64,000 nt of DNA from Lacticaseibacillus thailandensis DSM 22698 = JCM 13996. Its GTDB lineage: Bacteria > Bacillota > Bacilli > Lactobacillales > Lactobacillaceae. The notes beneath the pieces are model-generated. The model had not been told where the DNA came from, searched no databases, and saw nothing but the letters and a program-made list of their open reading frames with translations. Position numbers and translations under genes: made by a program. Positions within the stretch are counted from its first letter, which is position 1. Each line of letters starts with the position of its first letter. Below, piece after piece: positions 17,460 to 28,124 of the stretch. Location: positions 659,795 to 723,794 of the forward strand of contig NZ_BBER01000001.1 of the NCBI RefSeq assembly GCF_001312865.1. Direction: 5' to 3'.

Positions 17460-19407
17460 TTACTTTTGCGCGCGCGCATCAGTCCGTGAGTAATTGGCCA
17501 CATCGGCCGCAATAGCCGAAACAAACATGTTCACTGACTGGCTCATCGAATCCTGTTCGCCATACCGACGAACCGAAACGGATGCGGAGGCCAATTCGTC
17601 ATCCCCAACCACGACGGTGTACGGCACCTTCTGGGTCTGGGCCTCACGAATCTTGTAACCCATCTTTTCGTTGCGGTCATCGACCTTCACACGGATCCCT
17701 TCAGCAATCAACTTAGCCCTCACGTTGTTAACGTAGTCCAAGTGGGCCTCGTTGTTAACCGGAATCATGACAACCTGGGTTGGTGCTAACCAGGTTGGGA
17801 AGGCACCCTTGTAGATTTCAGTCAGGTAGGCGATGAAGCGCTCCATCGTGCCCACGATTCCACGGTGGATCATCACTGGACGGTGTTCCTCACCATCGGC
17901 ACCCACGTAGCTCAATTCAAACTGTTTTGGCAGCATGAAGTCCAACTGGATGGTCGACATCGTTTCGTCGTTACCCAAAGCCGTCTTGGTTTGGATATCC
18001 AGCTTGGGGCCGTAAAATGCGGCTTCGCCTTCGGCTTCGTAGTAGTCCAAGCCGAGGTCATCCATCGCACCCTTCAGCATGCTCTGGCTACGGTTCCACA
18101 TCTCGTCATCGTCAAAGTACTTGGCGGTGTTTGCTGGGTCGCGGTAGGACAGGCGGAACGTGTAGTCGGTAATGTTGAAGTCGGCGTAAACGCTCATGAT
18201 TAGCTGCAAGATCTTCTTGAATTCATCCTGCACTTGTTCCAAAGCCACAAAGGTGTGACCATCATTCAAGGTCATTTCACGTACACGCTGCAGGCCGGAC
18301 AAAGCACCTGACTTTTCGTAACGGTGCATCATCCCAGTTCGGCGATCCGCATTGGCAGGTCACGGTAAGACCGGATGTGGTGCTTGTAAATCTGGATGTG
18401 ACTTGGGCAGTTCATTGGCCGCAGTTCCAGCATTTCGCCATCACCCATGTCCATTGGTGGGAACATGTCCTCACGGTAGTGCTGCCAGTGACCGGAAGTC
18501 TTGTAAACATCCAGGTTGGCCAGAACGGGCGTGTAAACGTGCTCGTAACCGTCAGCTACTTCGCGGTCAATGATATACCGCTCGATGGTCCGACGAATTG
18601 TGGCACCATTAGGCATCCAGTATGGCAGGCCCGCACCCACTTTGGGGTCAACGAAGAACAGATCCAGGTCACGACCAATGACACGGTGGTCGTGTTCCTT
18701 AGCTTCCTGACGCCGCTTAGCATCGGCTTCCAGATCGGCTTCCTTGTAGTACGCCGTCCCGTAGATCCGTTGCAGCATTGGGTTGGAAGACTTGCCTTCC
18801 CAATAAGCACCAGCAACACTCAGGAGGGCAAAGTGCTTGAGGGGCTTCAGGTCAGGCAGCAGTGCGCCCTCCTGGAAACCAACAAAGTCGCCCAACTGGT
18901 GCGCGGCAATTGGGTCACCAGCGGCCTTAGCCAACTGGCTACGGTAAGGGTCATCGCTAAACTTAGCGACCGCGTCGGCCTGGCTCAAGCTAACCGCCTT
19001 GATGGGTTCATTAGCGGCGATGATGGCCTGCATCTTGTCCTTCACGGCGTTCAACTCATCAACAGAGATTTGGGCGCCATCCTGGTCAGTATCAACGTAG
19101 AACCATCTTCGTCGGCGTGAGCTTCACCGAAACGCATCTTGGGGTTGAGCTGAGACAAAGCTGCAGCTAACACGAAGGCCGCGGTGTTCCGCAGAACGGC
19201 GAGACCGTCGTCACCATCTTTGGTGACGATTTCGATGGCGCCATCGTGAGCGAGTGGGGCGTTCAGGTCAACGAACTGACCGTCCAGCTTACCGGCGATG
19301 GCCTTCTTGCCGAGGGTGCTACTGATTGACTGGGCAACGGCCAAGACGGTCGTGCCATCATCAAAGTTTTTGACGTTACCATCAGGGAATTTCAATGCAA
19401 TTGACAT
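17460..19407 (-). CDS. thrS: Threonyl-tRNA synthetase (two frameshifts)
   Basis: Charges tRNA-Thr. The TGS domain ([15 protein letters not shown]), editing domain and class II catalytic core are all present across three frames. Break 1 near 19101: a T run one short splits AHADEDG from FYVDTDQDG. Break 2 near 18333: a G run one short splits [10 protein letters not shown] from [11 protein letters not shown], inside motif 2. Other landmarks are [14 protein letters not shown] (motif 2 zinc cysteine) and [13 protein letters not shown] (motif 3). A T-box leader precedes it. An essential enzyme with two breaks strongly suggests sequence errors. Confidence 0.95.
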
Positions 19408-19428
19408 ATGTAACTCTTCCTTTCTTTT

Positions 19429-19660
19429 TTGACGGGCAACAAAAAATCCCTGACGTCATTAATGACGTCAGGGACGAATTCACTTCGCGGTTCCACCCAG
19501 TTTGGCACAGCACGACACTGTGTCCACTTGTTCACCCGTAACCAGAGTTCAGGCCCTACGGCAGTCTCGAGAAGTGGTGCGGATCCTGCATGTGCGAGTT
19601 CCAGCTACTGTCGCACTCTCTGAAGTTGCAGTTCCTTTTTGCTTCCGTCTTCGATACCTG
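19429..19660 (-). promoter_or_regulatory. thrS: T-box riboswitch leader of thrS
   Basis: On the minus strand the T-box core TGGGTGGAACCGCG is at 19486-19499, followed by a terminator with a 13-base stem (19448-19460 with 19461-19473) and a T run. Uncharged tRNA-Thr would pair with the T-box and a specifier codon upstream, permitting readthrough. I did not assign the specifier codon with certainty. Confidence 0.92.
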
Positions 19661-19661
19661 T

Positions 19662-19690
19662 ATTAAAACACACTTGTTTATGAAAGGCAA
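19662..19690 (-). promoter_or_regulatory. thrS: Promoter of the thrS T-box transcript
   Basis: On the minus strand TTGCCT (19685-19690) and TTTAAT (19662-19667) are spaced 17 bases apart, just ahead of the T-box leader. Confidence 0.65.
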
Positions 19691-19749
19691 ACAAAATTTA
19701 GGGAGTAATTCCCCGCGGTTCAAAGCAATAGCGTAAGGGGCTTTGGGTA

Positions 19750-19772
19750 AAAGGCCCGAACCTGGCCCTTTA
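19750..19772 (-). terminator. Likely terminator after dnaI
   Basis: A seven-base stem with a one-base bulge and four T on the minus strand, about 85 bases after the repaired dnaI stop. The gap 19691-19854 shows nothing else convincing. Confidence 0.5.
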
Positions 19773-19854
19773 TTCAGAGCACCTTATGTAGCAGCCTTTG
19801 CGCGGAACCGCTCGTTGCAATACCCCATGGTAGCCACCAAGCACCACCGCACCG

Positions 19855-20783
19855 CTACTGTGGCCGCCGGTTCCGTCCACCGACCACTACCTCATGGCTT
19901 AAGAAGCGGATGCGCTGCATGATTCGCTGGGCCTTGACGGTCTCGTTATTGCCCTGCTCCCGACCGGCCAGAAAGTTCTCCAGTTCGGCCATCGTCTTGT
20001 TGGAACTAAAGCAAGTCGCAAGTCTTCCTGCATCCGGTACTGCAAAATGACGCCCAGCACGTCATCACGCAGCCAAGCACTCCAGGACTCCGCGCCAATG
20101 TCATCCAGCATCAGCACTGGTGCCCGCTTCACCCGGTCAATTTCGCTAGTGACCGTGTTAGTGGCAATACTACCCTTCATGTTCACGGCAAAGGTGGGAA
20201 AGTGTAGCAACGTCGTCCCCACCCCAAAGTCAGCTAAACTGTTAGCGATGGCCCCAAGCAGGTAGGTCTTACCGACGCCAAACGCCCCTGTGAGGTACAG
20301 GCCGTGCACGTGCTCGTGGTCCGGTTTAACGACCGCATTCACGAACATCGTCGCTGCCGCCAAAGCCTCGGTCCGGTCCGTCTGGTCGTACTTAAGGAGG
20401 TCGGCATCCCGAATGTCCTTCGGCATGTTCATTACGGTCACCAAATTACTTTTGGCCCGCTGCGCATCCGCCGCTACTTTGGCCGCCGTGGGCTGATAAG
20501 CAATATCAATCTGGTGGTTGCTAATGACCAACTGGGGTTCATATCCCGGGATTGGCGGTGTCGCGCCCGCGTCGAGCTCCTCGCGCAATTTAACGTACTC
20601 AAAGAGCTTCGCCGCGCCAGCATCCACCGTGGCTTCCGTCAGTTCGTGCGCATGGCTCCGCAAAAACGCCTGCACGTCACTATTATGTAAGACCCGCTCA
20701 ATGGTCTGCTGGTAACGCTGCCCCCAATCATGATCGGCAAAGTGGCGTTGGAGGTACGCCGATAATCGTTCAAGTTGTGCCAT
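19855..20783 (-). CDS. dnaI: Primosomal protein DnaI, helicase loader (frameshifted)
   Basis: Loads the replicative helicase DnaC with DnaB and DnaD. The N-terminal helicase-binding region is followed by an AAA+ domain: Walker A LTGAFGVGKTYLLGAIAN near residue 165 and Walker B PVLMLDDIGAESWS near 225. The frame breaks near 20018, where a C pair seems to have lost a base; repaired it continues LPTCFSSNKTMAELENFL, then IMQRIRFLSHEV to a stop at 19855, about 309 residues as in the family. It starts four bases after dnaB, so the two are translationally linked. Confidence 0.93.
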
Positions 20784-20786
20784 GAG

Positions 20787-22187
20787 TTACTCCTTCTTCT
20801 GCTGCCGCTTGCGAGCCAACTCCTGTAACTGTGCGTTGAGCTTGGCCTGGGCATCCGCTGAAATTTTTTTCCTTGGGGGCCACATAGTCCTGTTGGGCCC
20901 ACTCAGGAACTGGCTCACTGCGCTTACCCCGCCGGTTGCCCGAACGCTGCTGGACCCGCTGTTGTTGCTTGGTGTTTCCCGCTGCATATTGGTGAATCTG
21001 CGTCAGCGCTTGTTCCGGCGTATGCACCCCAGCGGCTGCCCAACTGTTGGCCAAAATGTCCAAGAAGTTGGCGCTGACGTTGCCATTATCACTGGTACGC
21101 AATGCATAATCCACCATAACGTTGATTGTCGCCGGCGAGAAGATCCCGCGCTCGGCCAAATGCTGCAAAGCCTTGATCTCACTACGACTAGCAAACATCC
21201 GACTGTCCTGTGCCTGCTTCGCGGCGTTAATAAACTCCCGCGGGGTCATCGACTTGGCGCGTGCTAACATTTCCTGCTCCCGCTCGTCAGTTGGTTGACT
21301 TGGTTGTAATGCGGTCGCGGCCGCACTGGTTGCGGCCGTTGCTTCACTACCCCGGGCCCAGAAATGGCTACCGTGGACCCGTTCAAACTGCTGCTCCACG
21401 TTACGTCGCAATAGCCGCATATCCAACTTACCGGTCAGTAAATCCAAAGCCTGACCAATTTGTGCCGCCAACGTGGGCTCGTCCAAACCGTAGAACCCGG
21501 CCAGCTGCTGCAAGGCATGCTGGTTCTGCGACAGCGTGCCACTTTGGATGTTGGTATTACTCAGTAAGTTCCGCAACAGCTCCCAGTCTAACTGCACCCC
21601 AGAAATTTCCGGACTCGCCGTTCCGGCTGACACCACGGCCGACTTGCTGGTACTCACGGTAGCTGGTGGCGTCGTCGCCTGAGCCGTAACAATATCAAAC
21701 ACGTCGCTGAACGCCAACGAGATATTGTGCATGTCGGGCCGGCGGACGGGGGTCAACTCAAACTCGTGCACAAGCTCGTCGTACCGCGTCTCACCGACCG
21801 TATCAAACAACAAAATACCCAGCAGATCGTCCGCAAAAAACTTACTCGGGGCCACCGGTGCATGTAATTCATACACGTAGTGACGCGCCGTATCGACCTG
21901 GGTAAAGGTCTGCACAAGCTGTAACGCCTCCAACCGAACCCGAGCGTCGTACAACTCATCGATACCGACCCCCAACATCCCCATCAACCGCGTGTGCGGG
22001 TGCCGATCCTGCGAAAAGACCGGGTGGCGCTTACTTTCAGCCACAAACTGGTGTACAACGCCGTTGCCACCGGTCCCAGGATCGGTTGGTAGAGGTACGT
22101 CAGGGTACGCCGATCCACGTCGCTGTATTCCGTTGCCTGCGTGGCTAAATAATCGTCCTGCGGCATAAAATTTGCTGGTTTACGCAC
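20787..22187 (-). CDS. dnaB: Replication initiation protein DnaB (DnaD/DnaB type), two frameshifts
   Basis: A Firmicutes primosome protein that recruits DnaI and helicase at oriC and restarts forks. The N-terminal winged-helix region (TLTYLYQPILGPVATALYTSLW, split for length) breaks near 22041, then resumes AESKRHPVFSQDRHPHTRLM. The C-terminal DnaD-like domain around NVMVDYALRTSDNGNVSANFLDIL is intact. A second break sits in a seven-A run (plus T at 20864-20870), after which it ends ISADAQAKLNAQLQELARKR. The GTG at 22187 lies seven bases after AAGGAGG and is the best start. Confidence 0.92.
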
Positions 22188-22282
22188 GTACCCACCTCCT
22201 TGAAAGTTGGTGCCCAATGCACCTTAAATCAAACCACTACATAAGCGCACGGGCGCAACCGGATCAACCCCGTTCACGCCCG

Positions 22283-22765
22283 TCACTTTTCCTGTTTATC
22301 CTTTTGTTCCCGCTTCATCATGCCTTGGAGCTCATCCATAAAGACCGACATGTCCTTAAACTGCCGGTAAACACTGGCAAAGCGAATGTAAGCAACATCG
22401 TCAACGTCCGCCAACTTTTGCATAACGAACTCACCGATACTTTGACTAGAAATTTCGTTCTCGCCAATCGCCCGAATCTTGGCTTCGACCTGCTCGACGA
22501 TCTGCTGCATCTGTTCCATTGTAACCGGGCGCTTTTCAGCCGCACGAATCAGCCCCCTGAGGACCTTTTCCCGGCTGAACTCCTCACGGGTACCATTTTT
22601 CTTAATGACCAGGAGTGGGGTTTGTTCCACCCGTTCAAAGGTGGTGAAACGAAAACCACAATTTTCGCACTCCCGCCGCCGCCGAATTGCTTCGCCACCC
22701 TCAGTTGGGCGGGAATCAACGACGCGCGAACTATTTTTATGACAATGTGGACACTGCACGTTCAT
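22283..22765 (-). CDS. nrdR: Transcriptional repressor NrdR
   Basis: Zinc-finger and ATP-cone repressor of ribonucleotide reductase genes. The zinc ribbon uses CPHC (residues 5-8) and CENCGF (33-38); the ATP-cone runs from about residue 49 ([17 protein letters not shown]). Length 160 residues, typical. It senses dATP versus ATP and binds paired NrdR boxes; such boxes are visible between nrdH and nrdF in this window (56284-56461). It sits between coaE and dnaB, the usual place. Confidence 0.97.
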   Translation of the reverse strand: MNVQCPHCHKNSSRVVDSRPTEGGEAIRRRRECENCGFRFTTFERVEQTPLLVIKKNGTREEFSREKVLRGLIRAAEKRPVTMEQMQQIVEQVEAKIRAIGENEISSQSIGEFVMQKLADVDDVAYIRFASVYRQFKDMSVFMDELQGMMKREQKDKQEK

Positions 22766-22829
22766 ACCCCCACAGAATATTCGACCGCCGTGACGTCATG
22801 CGTGACGCCACGGAACACCCGTCACGCTC

Positions 22830-22835
22830 ATTATA
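22830..22835 (-). promoter_or_regulatory. nrdR: Probable extended -10 promoter before nrdR
   Basis: On the minus strand TATAAT preceded by TGG, just after the coaE stop and 65 bases before nrdR. No clear -35 was found. The leader holds inverted CGTGACG/CGTCACG motifs. Confidence 0.45.
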
Positions 22836-22842
22836 CCAAAAC

Positions 22843-23451
22843 CTACAAGCTTTGCGTGTTGAGGATGTGGGCGATGAGTTGTTGGACCTCCACCCGCCGT
22901 AACTCAGCGGGAACGTCGGTGTTGATGGCAAAGTTGGCGCGCGCCACTTTTTCGTCCAGTGGTAGCTGGGAATTGATCCGCGCCAGGGCTTCATTCACCG
23001 TCAACCCATCACGCACGGCCAGACGTTCTTGCTGCCGCTGCGCGGGTACGGTCACCACCGCGATTCCGTCAAAGTAATCCTCATAGTGCTGTTCGTACAG
23101 CAACGGCACGTCAGCCACTACCAAGTCGGCCCCGGTACCGACCGCACGCTTCAGTTCACGTTCAAACTGGGCACGAATAGCAGGTTGCATGATGTCGTTA
23201 AGCCGCTTAAGGCGCCGGGGGTGACCAAACACCACTTTAGCTAACAGGCCGCGGTTTAGGGTCCCATCACCCTGGATGATCATGCTACCAAACTCATGTT
23301 GTAGCGCCGCTAGAATTTTGCTGCCGGGCACCGCTACGGCACGCGCAATGCCGTCCACGTCAATGACGGGGTACCCGGCCGCGCGAAAATCGTTCGCAAC
23401 CGTAGTCTTACCCGTAGCAATACCACCAGTAATGCCTAATTTATACGTCAT
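22843..23451 (-). CDS. coaE: Dephospho-CoA kinase
   Basis: Phosphorylates the 3' hydroxyl of dephospho-CoA, the last step of CoA synthesis. The P-loop GITGGIATGKTTVAN is at residues 6-20, followed by the substrate segment YPVIDVDGIARAV and VVADVPLLYEQHYEDYFD. 202 residues, normal length. Start at 23451 after GGAGG; the longer frame upstream overlaps mutM. Confidence 0.96.
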   Translation of the reverse strand: MTYKLGITGGIATGKTTVANDFRAAGYPVIDVDGIARAVAVPGSKILAALQHEFGSMIIQGDGTLNRGLLAKVVFGHPRRLKRLNDIMQPAIRAQFERELKRAVGTGADLVVADVPLLYEQHYEDYFDGIAVVTVPAQRQQERLAVRDGLTVNEALARINSQLPLDEKVARANFAINTDVPAELRRVEVQQLIAHILNTQSL

Positions 23452-23468
23452 GCCAGTTCCTCCGCTGG

Positions 23469-24314
23469 TTATTCTGCGCTCGTGGGCGCAACCTGGCAGT
23501 GCGGACAAAAGTGCGTACCACGACCGCCGACTTTGATCTTTTCAATTTTCGTACCACACCGCGGGCAAGGTGTGCCCTGATGCCCATAGACAACGAGGCG
23601 GTCTTGGAACCCACCCTGTTTGCCCTGGGCATCCACGTATGAGTGCACCGTCGTACCGCGCAGCTTGATCGACTCCGCCATGATGGCAATGATGGCATCA
23701 TGGAGGCGAGTCACCTCGGCGGGCGTCAATGAGTTAGCGGGCCGTTCGGGATGAATGCGGGCACGCCACAAACTTTCATCCGCGTAAATGTTACCAACCC
23801 CGGCCACCGTTGACTGGTCCAAAATCACCGACTTAATGGCCTTCTTATGCTTGGCCAATTTAGCACTGAAATCGGCCACAGTAAAGTCTGTGGCCACCGG
23901 TTCGGGCCCCATTGACGCCAAGCCACTAATCGCGACGTTTTCCGTACCCGTTCGTACCACGTTCATGCGGCCAAACTTGCGCGAATCCATGTACCGCAAT
24001 TCTGAACCATCCGCAAAGGTAAACCACACGTGCGTCCAGCGCGCGTGCGGCGACTCATGGTCGGTCGCTAACATGTACTTACCTTCCATACGCAGATGGC
24101 TGACGAGAGTCCAACCGCCGGTCAGCCGCAACAGCAGATACTTGCCGCGCCGGTCGACCCCGGTGAACGTTTGGCCCACTAACCGTTCGCGCACTTCATC
24201 CAGTCCGTCACGTAAGATGGCTTCCCAGTCCGTGCCAATGGCGACAATTTGCTTACCCTTGATCAACCCGGTCAGCGTGCGCCGCACCGTTTCTACTTCT
24301 GGCAACTCTGGCAT
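23469..24314 (-). CDS. mutM: Formamidopyrimidine-DNA glycosylase
   Basis: Removes 8-oxoguanine and other oxidised bases and nicks the strand. The catalytic N-terminal proline and glutamates are in MPELPEVETVRRTL. The helix-two-turn-helix segment VAGVGNIYADESLWRARIHP and the C-terminal zinc finger CPRCGTKIEKIKVGGRGTHFCPHC (given in part) are intact. 281 residues. It follows polA by 32 bases and precedes coaE by 17, so the repair genes and coaE share a transcript. Confidence 0.97.
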   Translation of the reverse strand: MPELPEVETVRRTLTGLIKGKQIVAIGTDWEAILRDGLDEVRERLVGQTFTGVDRRGKYLLLRLTGGWTLVSHLRMEGKYMLATDHESPHARWTHVWFTFADGSELRYMDSRKFGRMNVVRTGTENVAISGLASMGPEPVATDFTVADFSAKLAKHKKAIKSVILDQSTVAGVGNIYADESLWRARIHPERPANSLTPAEVTRLHDAIIAIMAESIKLRGTTVHSYVDAQGKQGGFQDRLVVYGHQGTPCPRCGTKIEKIKVGGRGTHFCPHCQVAPTSAE

Positions 24315-24346
24315 ACAATGGTCCTTCTTTCGTTCTGCGTTGTTAA

Positions 24347-26983
24347 CTACTTAGCGTCAAACCACGTCCGCCCGTGGTTCGTCTCGACTTTGAGCGGCAC
24401 ATCTAGCTTAATGGCCGCATCCATCACGCCAGCGACCACATCTCGTAGCTGATCCATCTCGGTGGCTGGCGCCTCAAAGATGAGTTCGTCGTGCACCTGC
24501 AGTAGCATGCGCGCTTGCAAGTGGGCAGCAGCCACCGCCGCGGGCATCCGCACCATGGCTACCTTGATGATATCGGCGGCGCTCCCCTGGATGGGGGTGT
24601 TCATCGCGGTCCGTTCCGCAAAGCTGCGCAGGTTAAAGTTACGGCTATGAATATCATGCAGGTACCGACGCCGGTGGAGCAACGTTTCCACGTAGCCCTG
24701 TTCGCGGGCCGTGGCGACCATCTGGTCCATATACTCCCGGACCTGCGGATACTGCTCAAAGTAACCCGCGATAAACGCCTTGGCTTGAGCGCGGGTAATA
24801 CCAATGTTCCGGGCTAACCCAAAGTCACTGATACCGTACACAATGCCAAAATTAACGGCTTTGGCCTGCCGGCGCATGTCGGGAGTGACCTCATCGGCAC
24901 TCTTCAGGCCAAAAATCTTCATGGCCGTGTTGGCATGGATGTCCCGGTCCTCTTTGAAAGCCTCCTGCATGTGCGCATCACCCGAAATGTGGGCCAGCAC
25001 GCGCAATTCAATCTGCGAATAATCCGCACTGAACAGCTCCCAACCAGGTTCACTAGGCACAAAGGCGTGCCGCACCTGCTTGCCATCACCGCGTGCCGGG
25101 ATGTTTTGCATGTTGGGGTCAACTGAGCTCAGACGTCCAGTCTGTGTTAAGGTCTGCAGATAACGGGTGTGGATCTTGCCGTCAGGCTGAACCGCGTCCT
25201 GTAGCCCCACGACGTAGGTGGACTGAATCTTGCTAATTTTACGGTAAGTCAAAATCTTCTGAATGATGGGGTGCGCGGTCTGCAACTGCTCCAGTACCGC
25301 CACACTCGTTGAATACCCAGTCTTGGTCTTCTTCACCACGGGCAGTCCCAGGTCTTCAAACAATACAACACCCAGTTGCTTAGGCGAGTTGAGGTTAAAT
25401 TCGTGACCGGCATCAGCATAAATCTGTTGTTCCAACACGGCCAGCGAACCACTTAACTGCTTGCCCATCTCGGCCAAAATAGCGGTATCCAAACTAATAC
25501 CGTTATACTCCATGTCGCCCAGGACCCGCGCTAACGGTAATTCCAGGTCGGTAAACAGCTTGGTTTCGTCCTGATTAGCCAACTCGGTGGTCAACCGCGG
25601 CCGCAACGCCAGTAATGCCGCCCCCTTTTGCGCCAGGTGATTACAGAAAACGTCACGATCGGGTAAGTGTAACTTGGCCCCCTTGCCGTAAACGTCCTCA
25701 TCAGCTGGTAGCGCATCATAATTATGTTCGCGCGCCAGTTGCCCCAAATCATTACTATTTTCGTCCGGATTCAACAAGTACGAAGCCAGCAACGCATCAA
25801 AGTCAGGATGTAAGTCCAAACCGAGGTGCCGACCAGCGACCAGATTACGCTTAGCGTCAAAGACGGTTAGTTGCCGCGCCGGGTCCCCCAACCAGAGGGC
25901 AAACTCCATGTCTTGCAACAACGACGTATCCGTCGACACAAAGGTGTGCTCCGCGTCAGCGACCACGAAACCCTCAACCTTGGCCGTGTGGTAATTTTCG
26001 GTCAACATTTCCAACTCAAACGCTACCGGCGCGTGTAACTGCATGGCTGCGGCCAAATTATCGGCCGTGAGCTCGGTGTATTCCACCTGCGCCGCGGGGG
26101 CCGTACCCTGGCCACCCATCCGCTTTAAGGCCTGGCGCATGTCCATCCGCTGGTAAAACGCGCGTAGTTGTTCATAATCCGGGCCCTTGAAATCAATGTC
26201 ATCCAGACCAATGGTGAGCGGAGCATCCTGCCGAATCGTCGCTAAGTCCTTGCTCATCACGGCTTGATCATGATCGGCAACGAGATGTTCCTTCATCTTG
26301 CTGGCCTTAAGGTCGTCCAGGTGCGCGTAGAGATCCTCAACTGACCCGAATTGTTTGATCAGTTTAATGGCCGTTTTCTCCCCCACCTTAGTCACACCGG
26401 GATAGTTATCCGATGTATCGCCCATTAACCCCTTGAGATCAATAATTTGGCGGGGCGTCACGCCTAACTTTGCCTGTACGTAAGCTGGTGTGTACTCCTC
26501 AAGTTCCGTGACCCCCTTCTTGGTCACAGCAACCGTCACACGGTCAGTGGCCAGTTGCGTTAAGTCCCGGTCACCAGTCACGACCAATACGTGGTCGCCG
26601 GCCGCGTCTGCTTGCTTGGCCAGCGTCCCAATAATATCGTCGGCCTCGTAATTAGCCAGCTCGTAGTGAACAATGCCGTGTCCTTCGAGCATTTCCTTGA
26701 CCAGGGGGAGTTGTTCTAACAGTTCATCGGGAGTCTTTTGCCGGCCAGCTTTGTAATCACCATATTTCGCCGTCCGGAAGGTTTTGCTGCCCGCATCAAA
26801 GGCGACCAGAATCTTGTCAAAGTTTTGACTCGCCAGTAAGTTGTCCAGCATGTTATTCACACCCATGATGGCGTTGGTGTGCACCCCGTCGCTGTTAGTG
26901 AACCGGTCCAGCGACGTATAGGTCGCGTAAAACGCCCGGAACGTAATTGAATTACCATCGATTAATAAAATATTGTCAGCCAC
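24347..26983 (-). CDS. polA: DNA polymerase I
   Basis: 878 residues, intact. The N-terminal 5'-nuclease domain begins ADNILLIDGNSITFRAFYAT and has the metal site VTGDRDLTQL. The middle exonuclease-like domain lacks a full set of acidic catalytic residues, as in other Gram-positive PolA proteins. Polymerase motif A is FSADYSQIELRVLAHISGD, motif B is RRQAKAVNFGIVYGIS and motif C is LLQVHDELIFEAP. The start is a GTG at 26983, nine bases after AAAGGAG. First gene of polA-mutM-coaE. The gap 26984-27273 holds only a weak promoter-like TACAAT near the start. Confidence 0.97.
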   Translation of the reverse strand: MADNILLIDGNSITFRAFYATYTSLDRFTNSDGVHTNAIMGVNNMLDNLLASQNFDKILVAFDAGSKTFRTAKYGDYKAGRQKTPDELLEQLPLVKEMLEGHGIVHYELANYEADDIIGTLAKQADAAGDHVLVVTGDRDLTQLATDRVTVAVTKKGVTELEEYTPAYVQAKLGVTPRQIIDLKGLMGDTSDNYPGVTKVGEKTAIKLIKQFGSVEDLYAHLDDLKASKMKEHLVADHDQAVMSKDLATIRQDAPLTIGLDDIDFKGPDYEQLRAFYQRMDMRQALKRMGGQGTAPAAQVEYTELTADNLAAAMQLHAPVAFELEMLTENYHTAKVEGFVVADAEHTFVSTDTSLLQDMEFALWLGDPARQLTVFDAKRNLVAGRHLGLDLHPDFDALLASYLLNPDENSNDLGQLAREHNYDALPADEDVYGKGAKLHLPDRDVFCNHLAQKGAALLALRPRLTTELANQDETKLFTDLELPLARVLGDMEYNGISLDTAILAEMGKQLSGSLAVLEQQIYADAGHEFNLNSPKQLGVVLFEDLGLPVVKKTKTGYSTSVAVLEQLQTAHPIIQKILTYRKISKIQSTYVVGLQDAVQPDGKIHTRYLQTLTQTGRLSSVDPNMQNIPARGDGKQVRHAFVPSEPGWELFSADYSQIELRVLAHISGDAHMQEAFKEDRDIHANTAMKIFGLKSADEVTPDMRRQAKAVNFGIVYGISDFGLARNIGITRAQAKAFIAGYFEQYPQVREYMDQMVATAREQGYVETLLHRRRYLHDIHSRNFNLRSFAERTAMNTPIQGSAADIIKVAMVRMPAAVAAAHLQARMLLQVHDELIFEAPATEMDQLRDVVAGVMDAAIKLDVPLKVETNHGRTWFDAK

Positions 26984-27273
26984 GGTGCGCACTCCTTTGC
27001 CAATCACGAGTAATTTACTAATATCATTGTACCAAAAGCCCGTCCTCGCTAATAGGGGTGCACAGCCAGTAGCTCTTTTGCGCGTACTTGGTGCCACGCA
27101 GCGGCTTTGTGCAGCTCACAGTCCGAATACCTGAGGGGCATCAGGGTAGGCACAATGACGCGTCGACGTTGCTGTCACAAGATGAACGTAGTGATGTATG
27201 GCACGACGATTTCAAACACTGACTGCCGCCATGGAGCAGTTCACCAAGCCGTAGTAGCACAGCACACGCAACA

Positions 27274-27310
27274 TAAAAAAAAGCACCCCGGCCAGCGCGG
27301 CCTAGGTGCT
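27274..27310 (-). terminator. Terminator of the BI-1 family gene
   Basis: A twelve-base imperfect stem (27282-27293 with 27299-27310) followed on the minus strand by eight T. Confidence 0.9.
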
Positions 27311-27333
27311 CATCAAGCAATTACTGTTGTTAG

Positions 27334-28033
27334 TTACGGTTCGAACCGACCCCGAAAATTTCGAGAATTGTCAGGAACAGGTTCAGGAAGTCCAGGTACA
27401 GCGCAACGGCGCCCGAAACGGCTAACGAGTTCACCGACATAACGCCTGAGCATCCGCACTCGCGTATAAACGCTTGAGCGTCTGGTTATCGTAAGCAACC
27501 AGTACGATAAAGATGGCCAAAATGATGTAATTCAATAACATGCCCATGCCCGTAGAGCGCAGGAACATGTTCACCAAACTCATCAAGATGACGCCATACA
27601 GACCCATGATGGCAATCGAACCAGCACGGCTAAGATCCTTTTTACCGAAGATACCAACTAGCGCCATGGTACCGAATACGACTGCCGTCGTCAGCAGCGC
27701 CGCAATCACCGTCGTCCCATTGTACATTGACATGATCAGCGCTAACGTGAAGCCTTCACTCGCCGCCAGCAACAGGAAGAATACCAGTGCGCGCCCGGCG
27801 TGGGCCACGGAACGACCAGTATTACCTAAAATCACGAAGATCAACGGCATAAAGGCCATAACGTAAAATACCAACGAATTAGAGGCAATAAAGTTAAAGT
27901 ACTGTTGACGGAAAACGTAACCCAACAGGTAGGTAACGATGGCCGTCACGACCATCCCCCCGCCCATAACTCCGTAGACACGCCCAAAGAATTGGGACAG
28001 TCCCGCTTCATTAACGGCACGACGTTCTTGCAT
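27334..28033 (-). CDS. Bax inhibitor-1 / YccA family membrane protein (frameshifted near the end)
   Basis: Seven-helix membrane protein of the BI-1 (TMBIM) family, thought to act as a pH-dependent calcium leak or protease regulator. It begins MQERRAVNEAGLSQFFGRVYG, typical of the family. The frame breaks near 27440; one added base restores MSVNSLAVSGAVALYLDFLN, then LFLTILEIFGVGSNRN, the conserved last helix with its aspartate. I start at 28033, eight bases after AAAGGAT; an ATG eight codons earlier is possible. Confidence 0.88.
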
Positions 28034-28124
28034 ATCATCAAATCCTTTCATTAACACGTTGCAGTGCTAATAATTCTACCTTGAAGAACATTGTAACATT
28101 ATTACCAATAACACCCAATGGTAC

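Noticed and set aside
17460..19407. thrS as three separate genes or a true pseudogene
   Set aside because: The three frames join into one full-length enzyme with two single-base repairs, and the gene keeps a complete T-box leader.
24249..25126. Several plus-strand frames across mutM and polA
   Set aside because: They are shadows of strong minus-strand coding sequence, with biased composition and no start signals.
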